Below the pieces are notes generated by a model. The model was given only the letters and a program-made list of their open reading frames with translations. It did not search any database and was not told the DNA's origin. Shown here piece by piece: positions 1-6,396 of a stretch of DNA of 64,000 nt. The DNA is taken from positions 48,850 through 112,849 of the forward strand of contig CAZYUJ010000005.1 of the NCBI GenBank assembly GCA_964650705.1, written 5' to 3'. This DNA is from Faeciplasma sp964650705. GTDB taxonomy: Bacteria > Bacillota > Clostridia > Oscillospirales > Ruminococcaceae. A program made the translations under genes and the position numbers. Positions within the stretch are counted from its first letter, which is position 1. Every line of letters begins with the position of its first letter.

Positions 1-219
1 GCCGACGTGTGCCATCGTGCTTGAATATGTGATAGGGATGTTCCACGCCCCTTTTTCAAGCACGGAATCGACATAATTCTCATCAAGCTGAGCCTTCTTT
101 GCGATCTCGGTAACGATCTCACGGTCGATATATGCCATTCCGAGCTCATCTGCAAGTCGCTTGCCGAGCTCTCGCCCTCCGCTTCCGAATTCACGGCTGA
201 TAGTGATTATTTTCATCAT
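1..219 (-). CDS. Cytidylate kinase-like protein (partial, 3-prime end outside window)
   Basis: The 73 visible residues begin MMKIITISREFGSGGRELG, the P-loop-like opening (REFGSGG) of the cytidylate-kinase-like AAA_26 family, which is distinct from housekeeping Cmk. The following ADELGMAYIDREIV fits the same fold. An AAAAGGAGTTGACG ribosome binding site sits directly before the ATG at 219. The rest lies beyond the left edge, so the full length and the substrate are unknown. A sigma-A promoter at 257-285 drives it. Confidence 0.75.
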   Translation of the reverse strand, partial: MMKIITISREFGSGGRELGKRLADELGMAYIDREIVTEIAKKAQLDENYVDSVLEKGAWNIPITYSSTMAHVG

Positions 220-256
220 CGTCAACTCCTTTTAAGATATTGCTATTGTTAATTTA

Positions 257-285
257 AGTATATCACGCAAGCAAGGCTTAGTCAA
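257..285 (-). promoter_or_regulatory. Sigma-A promoter of the cytidylate-kinase-like gene
   Basis: On the minus strand, TTGACT and TATACT are separated by 17 bp. The -10 box lies about 38 bp before the start codon. Confidence 0.7.
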
Positions 286-317
286 GAAATCATTTTCCTC
301 TTTAAATTTTCGCTCGG

Positions 318-346
318 TTGTGATATACTTATCAGTGACATTATAT
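318..346 (+). promoter_or_regulatory. Probable promoter of the GNAT gene
   Basis: TTGTGA and TTATAT with a 17-bp spacer, ending 17 bp before the ATG at 364. Weaker than the divergent promoter. Confidence 0.45.
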
Positions 347-363
347 CTTTTACGGAGGAAGAC

Positions 364-1263
364 ATGACACAACAGTTATTTGACCTTTTCAAGAGGAATT
401 TTTCATATTTGCGAACCGACGATGATACGGCGAAAAATCTTTTTTCAAACAAGGACAACAAGGTCTTTGCGCGCTATGACCGTTTCGGGAACCTTATCGG
501 GGCGTCGGTGATATATAAAAACACGATCGTGATGCTTGCGGTTGATGAGAAGTACCGTGGTCACGGAATCGGCTCTGCTCTTTTGGATCTGTCCGAGGGT
601 CATATCAAGGATAACGGCTATGAAAAAGCTGTCTTCGGTGTCGGAGCAAGCGACTATCTCGCTCCCGGAGTTCCCTCAAGCGAGAAGCTCATCGAGATCG
701 AAGGGGCATATCCCGATGATACTTGGACGGATATCGACAATTCGGGAAGAGATTTCTTGATAAAGCGCGGATATGTTCACAAAAATGACGGCAACATTTT
801 CGATATGGCTCTTCGTTTCGACGGCGTGCCGCCGTATGATATCTCGGTCGGTGACACGATTGACGGTGTTACATACCGTTTGGCGGAGCTTTCTGATAAA
901 GACGGAGTCATCGCTTGCTGTAGCGAGGGAGCCGATTATTTCACAGGATACTATAAGGATGATAAGCTATATAAAGACGGCGAAGAGCGGGTCTTGGTTG
1001 CTTGTATGAACGGCGAGGTCGTGGGGAATCTTTTGATCGGTACATACAAAGAGCCCGGAACCATCGGGTGTGTTACGGTATCGCCAAAGGCAAGAAACAA
1101 AAAGATCGGCACAAGGATGACGGTCGCCGCAACATCATATATAAGACAAAAGGGGGTTAGCACCGCATTTTTGAGCTATACCTATTCGGGACTTGATAAA
1201 ATGTACGGTGAGGCAGGGTATAGAGTCTGTATTTATTATTTCATGGCTCAAAAAGAGCTGTGA
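364..1263 (+). CDS. Tandem GNAT-family N-acetyltransferase
   Basis: A 299-residue protein with two GNAT folds. The first (about 25-150) has the acetyl-CoA binding signature RGHGIGSALL. The second (about 165-299) ends with VTVSPKARNKKIGTRM followed by a YGEAGY motif typical of the fold's C-terminal strand. The family transfers acetyl groups from acetyl-CoA to amines; the substrate cannot be told. ACGGAGGAAGAC precedes the ATG. The exonuclease gene follows after 23 bp, probably on the same transcript, which ends at the terminator at 1842-1877. Confidence 0.8.
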   Translation: MTQQLFDLFKRNFSYLRTDDDTAKNLFSNKDNKVFARYDRFGNLIGASVIYKNTIVMLAVDEKYRGHGIGSALLDLSEGHIKDNGYEKAVFGVGASDYLAPGVPSSEKLIEIEGAYPDDTWTDIDNSGRDFLIKRGYVHKNDGNIFDMALRFDGVPPYDISVGDTIDGVTYRLAELSDKDGVIACCSEGADYFTGYYKDDKLYKDGEERVLVACMNGEVVGNLLIGTYKEPGTIGCVTVSPKARNKKIGTRMTVAATSYIRQKGVSTAFLSYTYSGLDKMYGEAGYRVCIYYFMAQKEL

Positions 1264-1286
1264 TGTCAAAACGGGAGATGATTTGA

Positions 1287-1838
1287 ATGAGATATATAGC
1301 ATTCGACGTTGAGACGCCGAATCACTATAACAACAGAATGAGTGCTATCGGCATCACGGTGGTTGAGAACGGCGAGATCGTCGAAGAGATATATTCACTC
1401 GTAGACCCGGAGGCGGAATTTGATCCTTTTAACATTGAGCTCACGGGTATCCACCCCCATGATGTTATTGGTGCGCCAAACTTTCCCGCTCTTTGGGAGC
1501 AGATCAGACCTACGATGGAAAGCGGGATCTTGGTTGCTCACAACGCAGTTTTTGATATGAGTGTGCTCGCGAAATGTCTCAGAGACTATGATATCTATTG
1601 GCAGCCAACCACGAAATATGCCTGCACGTGCCAAATGGGCAAAAAGTGTCTGCCCGAGCTTGCAAATCACAGGCTGAACACGATGTGCTGTTGCTTAGGG
1701 CTGAGCTTGGATCACCACAACGCAGGGAGCGACAGCCGCGCTTGTGCCGAGCTTTTGATATATTACATAGATCACGGAACGGATCCTTTGGATCATACAA
1801 GAAACTATGACCTTTCAAGAGCAAGGACAATAAGATAA
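1287..1838 (+). CDS. DEDDh 3-prime to 5-prime exonuclease (DnaQ-like)
   Basis: 183 residues with the three exonuclease motifs in order: Exo I FDVET near residue 8, Exo II HNAVFDMSVL near 91-100, and Exo III HHNAGSDSRACAEL near 143-156 with the catalytic His and Asp of the DEDDh group. It resembles the stand-alone epsilon-like exonucleases common in Firmicutes, not a replicative PolC. It probably trims nucleic acid in repair or RNA turnover (family inference). A GGGAGATG site precedes the ATG. Confidence 0.85.
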   Translation: MRYIAFDVETPNHYNNRMSAIGITVVENGEIVEEIYSLVDPEAEFDPFNIELTGIHPHDVIGAPNFPALWEQIRPTMESGILVAHNAVFDMSVLAKCLRDYDIYWQPTTKYACTCQMGKKCLPELANHRLNTMCCCLGLSLDHHNAGSDSRACAELLIYYIDHGTDPLDHTRNYDLSRARTIR

Positions 1839-1841
1839 CAA

Positions 1842-1877
1842 AAAAGAGCTTATCCCGAAAAGATAAGCTCTTTTTGT
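1842..1877 (+). terminator. Rho-independent terminator after the exonuclease
   Basis: AGAGCTTATC and GATAAGCTCT form a perfect 10-bp stem followed by TTTTTG. Confidence 0.9.
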
Positions 1878-1883
1878 TTGCTA

Positions 1884-2076
1884 AAAGGTGTCCGCTTTCG
1901 CGGACGGGATGCGCCACTCACCGCTCCTTCGTCGCGGTCACGGCGCATCCGCATCCCCCACCCCCGCCGCCCAAGGGCGGCGCCCCCTCCCCGTCGGGGA
2001 GGGGGCTCTCGGCGGAGCCGAGGGGGGTGGGGTGCGAGGCGTGGTGCCCAATGGGCACGAGTGCCGAGCTGATGCA
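1884..2076. repeat. GC-rich four-way-junction intergenic element, copy A
   Basis: The left end is AAAGGTGTC plus a hairpin (GTCCGC/GCGGAC). The core at 1956-2032 has an outer stem CCCCACCCCC/GGGGGTGGGG enclosing three hairpins: H1 1965-1982 (CGCCGCCC/GGGCGGCG), H2 1982-2006 (GCCCCCTCCCC/GGGGAGGGGGC) and H3 2008-2022 (CTCGGC/GCCGAG). The right arm carries GGCGTGGT-hairpin-ACGAGTGCCG and runs into the stop codon of the lysin gene. Same family as the elements at 16414, 29686 and 32755. Short open frames inside it are not credible genes. Confidence 0.85.
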
Positions 2077-2718
2077 TCAAAGGTTGTTTAAACCTGCACG
2101 TTTGATTATACCGGCATAGTCCTTATAGGCGATGTTTTCGTCCAGCCTTCCGGAATAGACCTTCGGGAGCTTAAGCGATGAACGGCACTGCCACATTCCG
2201 AAATTGCCGGAATACAGCTGATCTCGCCTTTCTTTTGTAGTATGGCACGCAAGCCAAACGTCAAAATGCTTGAGCGCAGGCATATCCAAATACTTGTTGA
2301 GCCAATTTGCCGAGCTGTAAAGCATGGTGTAATATCCTGCATCCTCAACACGCTTCATGAACGTAAGCGCTATTTCTGTGCGCTGAGCGGTCGTTAGCTT
2401 CTTTTGAGATTTATCCTCGATGTCAAAAGCGACGGGATAATCAAGCTTTTTATCTTTGATCCGGCTCAAAAGACAATCCGCCTCTTTGACGGCATCCTCG
2501 GCTGTCAAAGCATAGCTGTAATGATATGCTCCGACCTTCATGTCAGACGCCTTAGCTGCCTTATAGTGCGACTCGAAGGCTTTATCCTTTTGGCTTGAAA
2601 ACATACCGTATCCTGCTCGGAGCATGACAAATTCATACCCTGATGCCTTAAGTGCGTTGAAATCGACCTTTCCCGCTTTTTGATGATGCGAGAGGTCAAT
2701 GCCCAGAATCTCTGCCAT
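2077..2718 (-). CDS. GH25 lysozyme / phage-type endolysin
   Basis: 213 residues from the ATG at 2718, chosen because AAAGGAGAG lies 4-5 bp upstream; an in-frame TTG five codons earlier overlaps that site. The glycoside hydrolase 25 barrel is clear: GIDLSHHQ at the N-terminus, FVMLRAGYG, GAYHYSY and VAFDIED, which carries the catalytic acids. There is no signal peptide, as expected for a holin-dependent endolysin that cuts the MurNAc-GlcNAc bond of peptidoglycan. It sits directly downstream of a holin-like gene and tail-type genes in the same direction. Confidence 0.88.
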   Translation of the reverse strand: MAEILGIDLSHHQKAGKVDFNALKASGYEFVMLRAGYGMFSSQKDKAFESHYKAAKASDMKVGAYHYSYALTAEDAVKEADCLLSRIKDKKLDYPVAFDIEDKSQKKLTTAQRTEIALTFMKRVEDAGYYTMLYSSANWLNKYLDMPALKHFDVWLACHTTKERRDQLYSGNFGMWQCRSSLKLPKVYSGRLDENIAYKDYAGIIKRAGLNNL

Positions 2719-2745
2719 ATTCTCTCCTTTCAAGATGTTAGTTTC

Positions 2746-3042
2746 TCAGTTTGCCGCAGTAATCTCATATACTGCCGATTCAATAAGTGTGTCGATCTCA
2801 TCAATATCGACGCTATATCCGTGATCTTGCAAAAATGCAAGCACAAACGCTTTCTTTTTTTCGCCGAGTCCTGTCTCCTCGAAGAGCTTCTCTGCCGCCT
2901 CGACAGCAATCTTTGTCCATTTCAGAAGCTTCTCAAACCTGATGTTATCGAGCTTCTCTTTAATATATGGCACCAAGAACGTTGTTGTGACTGCTGTCGC
3001 AAGCGCAATGAGCGCCTCGAAGATCGGTGTTAGATCTGTCAT
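2746..3042 (-). CDS. Phage holin, LLH-like family
   Basis: 98 residues: an N-terminal hydrophobic segment (FEALIALATAVTTTFLVPYI) followed by a charged helical region and LLKWTKIAVEAAEKLF, a pattern I recognise from LLH-type phage holins, which open the membrane for the endolysin. It overlaps the upstream gene by 4 bp (ATGA-type coupling at 3039-3042) and precedes the GH25 gene by 27 bp, the usual holin-lysin order. Confidence 0.75.
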   Translation of the reverse strand: MTDLTPIFEALIALATAVTTTFLVPYIKEKLDNIRFEKLLKWTKIAVEAAEKLFEETGLGEKKKAFVLAFLQDHGYSVDIDEIDTLIESAVYEITAAN

Positions 3043-3326
3043 TTTATCTTCCTTTCCGACTGTCCGTGAGCCTGTTCATTCAAATACTCGTCCAGCTCTC
3101 GCTTTGCAACGGTCACACTGTGATTTGCTCCGAGCTGTGTAAGACCGTCCAAGCACGCCGAAAGAGCCGCCACGATGAGCATATTCTCACGCTTTATCTT
3201 TGATATCTCTTTGTCCTGCTTCGCCTGATTGTCAAACCATCTGACAGCCGCTGCCACGGCTCCCGAGATCGCCGCAAGTGCTGCAACAAGCGCAGAAATG
3301 CTGATGATACCGTCCAAAGCTATCAT
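3039..3326 (-). CDS. Small phage-type membrane protein of the lysis cassette
   Basis: 95 residues from the ATG at 3326 (IALDGIISISALVAALAAIS). One hydrophobic N-terminal helix is followed by a lysine/glutamate-rich helical tail, a layout typical of holin-associated or XhlA-like proteins of Clostridia phages. The frame is open further upstream, but the ATG at 3326 directly follows the previous stop and fits translational coupling. Exact family not recognised. Confidence 0.6.
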   Translation of the reverse strand: MIALDGIISISALVAALAAISGAVAAAVRWFDNQAKQDKEISKIKRENMLIVAALSACLDGLTQLGANHSVTVAKRELDEYLNEQAHGQSERKIK

Positions 3327-3330
3327 CTCA

Positions 3331-3831
3331 TCACGCCTTGCCGACCGCAAACACCGTCAGCGTGACGCTGTATGACGTTGAGCTTGAGGTCGTGTATGTG
3401 ATCCTATTTTTGTTCACGCTTATCGCACTCGAATAGGAGCCGTCATACACGTTTGAGAAGAACACGGGCCCGCCCCCCGAAGAGGTTCCGTAATAGCTCG
3501 AGCCATATATGAATACATAGCTGATAGAGGAGAGATTGCTCAGCGTGCACGTGCCCGAGCGTGAGCCCGTCCCTGCAGCCAATTCGATTGAACCCGTTTC
3601 GTGTGTATATCCGTCACCCTCAAAGGTTCCCGTTATCATCTCGCCGTTAACATACGCAGTTTTGCCCAAGGCGATGTCCTCAGCCGTTGCGGTCGCATCC
3701 GAGGTGTCGAGCCCTGACTCTATAGCTGATATCTCGGCAGCGAAATCCGTTGCCGCTATCTCTTGTGTATCGCCCGTTTTTTCTCTTATCGCATCGGCAA
3801 TACTCTTGAAATATTCCTCCAGTGTCATCAA
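3331..3831 (-). CDS. Phage tail-fibre-like protein
   Basis: 166 residues. The N-terminus (TLEEYFKSIADAIREKTG) and the segment ATAEDIALGKTAYVNGEMIT closely follow the motif seen in many Clostridia phage tail or baseplate proteins (AEDI..GKTAYVNGE.ITGT). The C-terminal half is Ser/Gly/Tyr-rich with beta character, as in receptor-binding tips. It overlaps the upstream gene by 4 bp (ATGA at 3828-3831). Confidence 0.7.
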   Translation of the reverse strand: MMTLEEYFKSIADAIREKTGDTQEIAATDFAAEISAIESGLDTSDATATAEDIALGKTAYVNGEMITGTFEGDGYTHETGSIELAAGTGSRSGTCTLSNLSSISYVFIYGSSYYGTSSGGGPVFFSNVYDGSYSSAISVNKNRITYTTSSSTSYSVTLTVFAVGKA

Positions 3832-4559
3832 TAACTACCCTCCAATGCCGAACCGACCGATTCTTCGATCGCCGCTAAAACATATTCCTTTGTGGCATAG
3901 CTTTCCGAGCTTATCCCGCCGAGCGAGCAGGCATTGTCAACAACGCCGTCTCCGTCGATATCATAGACCGACCTCTCCATGTCGCCCGTACCTATGCCGT
4001 CATCGCCCTTTTCGCCCCTGGCGTGTACTCCGGTGCTTGTATACTCTCCCAGAGCGCTGTCCCAGATATACCAACACAGGTCAGCACCGATATACGGCGT
4101 GTTCACAACGGCATTTTTCACATACTCAGCCACAGCAGCCGCCTCGCTCGCAGCCGACCTCGCTTGTGTAACATATGAGTCAAAGCCGGAAAGTATCTGA
4201 TCATAGAGCGATTGAGTGATCTCTGTGTTGGCGTTTCCGCCGTCGGTTCCGTCATTAACGGGAACTACCAATATCTTTGAAGCCAAGATCACGTTTCCGC
4301 TTCTGCCGATAACTCCGATAAACATGAATCCGCTTTGCTGCTGTACCTCATTCGGAACGTCACAGGAATCCGCATCGTCAAGTGTCATTTCATATCTGAC
4401 GTCCTTATCCTGCCAAAAGACGGCTGTTTTTGTGTAGCTGTTCCATTCGGGAGAGAACATAAACATACATCTGTCATAGTTTTGGCTGTGCGATGTCGGG
4501 AGCGCTCCGCCTGCAAGTGAGATATTTCTTGCATCAAGCTTAATTACAACTGTATTAAT
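3828..4559 (-). CDS. Baseplate/tail (BppU-like) protein, start uncertain
   Basis: A beta-rich N-terminal domain (INTVVIKLDARNISLAGG... FMFIGVIGRSG) resembles the upper-baseplate BppU fold. Then come a short Ala-rich helix, a GEKGDDGIGTGDME collagen-like patch and a C-terminal helix, as in tail-fibre adaptors. No ATG, GTG or TTG lies in frame near the homologous start; AGGAAAGGAAG precedes an ATT codon at 4557-4559, which would be a rare start. The open frame continues upstream to 4667 but crosses two terminators, so that part is not credible. Possibly a truncated remnant. Confidence 0.6.
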   Translation of the reverse strand: MNTVVIKLDARNISLAGGALPTSHSQNYDRCMFMFSPEWNSYTKTAVFWQDKDVRYEMTLDDADSCDVPNEVQQQSGFMFIGVIGRSGNVILASKILVVPVNDGTDGGNANTEITQSLYDQILSGFDSYVTQARSAASEAAAVAEYVKNAVVNTPYIGADLCWYIWDSALGEYTSTGVHARGEKGDDGIGTGDMERSVYDIDGDGVVDNACSLGGISSESYATKEYVLAAIEESVGSALEGSY

Positions 4560-4620
4560 ATCAAGTCTTCCTTTCCTTATTTTTGCCGCCCGCCACTGCG
4601 GCTGATATTTAATGATATAC

Positions 4621-4645
4621 AAAAAAAGTCCCGAAATCGGGACTT
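4621..4645 (-). terminator. Second tandem hairpin terminator
   Basis: AGTCCCGA and TCGGGACT form the stem, with T7 on the minus-strand side. It lies just downstream of the DUF3899 terminator and just upstream of the phage-like cassette. Confidence 0.65.
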
Positions 4646-4668
4646 CAGGTGTGGTATAATAGCGCAAT

Positions 4669-4698
4669 AAAAAAGGATGCAGTTTTTCTGCATCCTTT
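4669..4698 (-). terminator. Terminator of the opp/DUF3899 transcript
   Basis: On the minus strand, GGATGCAG and CTGCATCC form a stem followed by TTTTTTATT. Confidence 0.88.
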
Positions 4699-4708
4699 AA
4701 TTATTGAA

Positions 4709-5146
4709 TCAATAAGGAATATCGGCGGCACCGGTATAGCTCCAAAGTGCCAGAAAAACAATCGACATGATCAAAAATACGATACCGATAACAAGAATAA
4801 ATCTCGTAGACACGTTGTCGCGCTTGCGCTCACGCTTTTCCATGGCATATTCATAATATCCGCCCTCAGAGCGATCACGCTTTGCGGGGCTGAAAAGATA
4901 TTTCAGCGACTTGAAGCCATAGCCGAAAATATCGAAAAATCCCGTCGTGGAGACCCACGCAAGCAGCCCTACGCCGCAATAGAACACAGCCGTTACAAAG
5001 GCGGCGTTGCACAAATAAGCAAACGTCAGCGATGTGCTTTCCGCCGTAAAGGCGCCGAATGATACCGCCAGCGCAACTGTCATGGCGACAGCAATAAGCG
5101 AGCCTATCAGATATGATATGATTTTTGATTTATTTTTGTTTTTCAT
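4709..5146 (-). CDS. DUF3899-like membrane protein
   Basis: 145 residues with an N-terminal pair of membrane helices (about 10-65), a cytoplasmic charged stretch (KRDRSEGGYYEYAMEKRERKR, read in two parts) and a C-terminal helix (about 115-138). The layout and the YEY/KRER region match the DUF3899 family of Firmicutes; function unknown. It follows the OppF-type gene by 17 bp and ends the operon before the terminator at 4669. An accessory role for the importer is possible but unsupported beyond position. Confidence 0.65.
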   Translation of the reverse strand: MKNKNKSKIISYLIGSLIAVAMTVALAVSFGAFTAESTSLTFAYLCNAAFVTAVFYCGVGLLAWVSTTGFFDIFGYGFKSLKYLFSPAKRDRSEGGYYEYAMEKRERKRDNVSTRFILVIGIVFLIMSIVFLALWSYTGAADIPY

Positions 5147-5163
5147 TCTTTGATCCTTGGTGA

Positions 5164-6396
5164 TTAGTCATTGAGCTCAGCAAGATACTTGTTAAATTCT
5201 TCTGTGTTGCAATGTACAAAGTGACCGGGCTTGATCTCGCGCAAAGTAGGCTCTTCCTGAGAATAATCGTGTTCAGCCAAGGGGTTGTAAACGATTCTTG
5301 TACGCTTCTTTTCATATGCCGGGTCAGGCAAAGGAATTGCAGAAAGCAAGCTCTTTGTATAGGGGTGCATAGGGTGAGCGAAGAGCTCATCGGAGTCTGC
5401 AAGCTCAACGAGCTTACCGTAATACATAACACCGATTCTGTCCGAGAAGTATTTTACAACGGAAAGGTCGTGTGCGATGAAGAGGATGGTAAGTCCAAGC
5501 TCGTGACGAAGGTCGTTCAAGAGGTTGATGACCTGTGCCTGAACGGAAACGTCGAGAGCAGAAACAGGTTCGTCAGCGATGATGAGCTCGGGCTTCATGA
5601 TAACAGCACGGGCAACACCGATTCTCTGACGCTGACCGCCCGAGAATTCATGAGGATATCTGCCTGCGTGCTCACGCACCAAGCCAACGGTTTCGAGGAC
5701 CTTATAAACCTGCTCCTGAATGTATGCCTTGTCCTTAACGCCCTGGATGACCAAGCCTTCGGAAATGATCTCCGAAACAGTCATACGGGGGTCGAGCGAA
5801 GCGATAGGATCCTGGAAGATCATCTGGATCTGTGTGATGAACTTACGTCTCTTTGCGAGGTCGCGCTCACGCTTATATTCTGCTGCGAGGTTAGCCTTTT
5901 CTTCGCCGGTTGCTGCTTCGATCAAGGGAACATACTTCTCATCGACCGCCTTAACAGCTTCCTTGGAATAGATCTTATCGCCATGCTTGTGGTCATGGAT
6001 AGCCTTAGCCATCTCTTCCTTCTGGCTTGCGATAAATTCAGCAGTTTGCTTCTTGAGCTCGGGGAGCTTTGCAGCTGCAGCGGGATCGTTCTTCGCCTGT
6101 GCGATTGCTTCCTTGAGCTTCTTTCTTGCATCAGCAATAGCCTTCTTATAAGAAAGTGTACCGGCGCAAATTCTTCTGCCCTTGAAGTAGATATTACCCG
6201 AGGTGATATCATAGAGCTTGATGATGGAACGTCCTGTAGTGGTCTTGCCGCATCCGGATTCGCCAACGAGGCCGAAAACTTCGCCCTTCTTAATGTCGAA
6301 GCTTACGTCATCAACAGCCTTGTTGATCTTGAAATACTGGCAAAGGTTTTCAACCTTAAGGAGAACTTCGCTGTTGTTATTTACATTATCAGCCAT
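5164..6396 (-). CDS. oppF: Oligopeptide ABC transporter ATPase, OppF type, with inserted helical domain
   Basis: 410 residues. The ATPase motifs are intact: Walker A GESGCGKT (45-52), Q-loop FQDP (194-197), signature FSGGQRQR (251-258), Walker B ELIIADEPVSALD, H-loop AHD, and the oligopeptide C-terminal HPYTKSLLSAIP. Between Walker A and the Q-loop an extra block of about 100 residues (80-183) is rich in Ala, Lys and Glu and probably coiled-coil; ordinary OppF lacks it. It powers peptide import with the OppD-type subunit, whose gene overlaps by 8 bp (6389-6396). Confidence 0.9.
   Translation of the reverse strand: MADNVNNNSEVLLKVENLCQYFKINKAVDDVSFDIKKGEVFGLVGESGCGKTTTGRSIIKLYDITSGNIYFKGRRICAGTLSYKKAIADARKKLKEAIAQAKNDPAAAAKLPELKKQTAEFIASQKEEMAKAIHDHKHGDKIYSKEAVKAVDEKYVPLIEAATGEEKANLAAEYKRERDLAKRRKFITQIQMIFQDPIASLDPRMTVSEIISEGLVIQGVKDKAYIQEQVYKVLETVGLVREHAGRYPHEFSGGQRQRIGVARAVIMKPELIIADEPVSALDVSVQAQVINLLNDLRHELGLTILFIAHDLSVVKYFSDRIGVMYYGKLVELADSDELFAHPMHPYTKSLLSAIPLPDPAYEKKRTRIVYNPLAEHDYSQEEPTLREIKPGHFVHCNTEEFNKYLAELND

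Noticed and set aside
11..60. Palindromic-looking bases near the left edge
   Set aside because: They are coding sequence of the truncated kinase-like gene.
4560..4667. N-terminal extension of the baseplate-like gene
   Set aside because: The extension crosses two intrinsic terminators and lacks similarity to the family.
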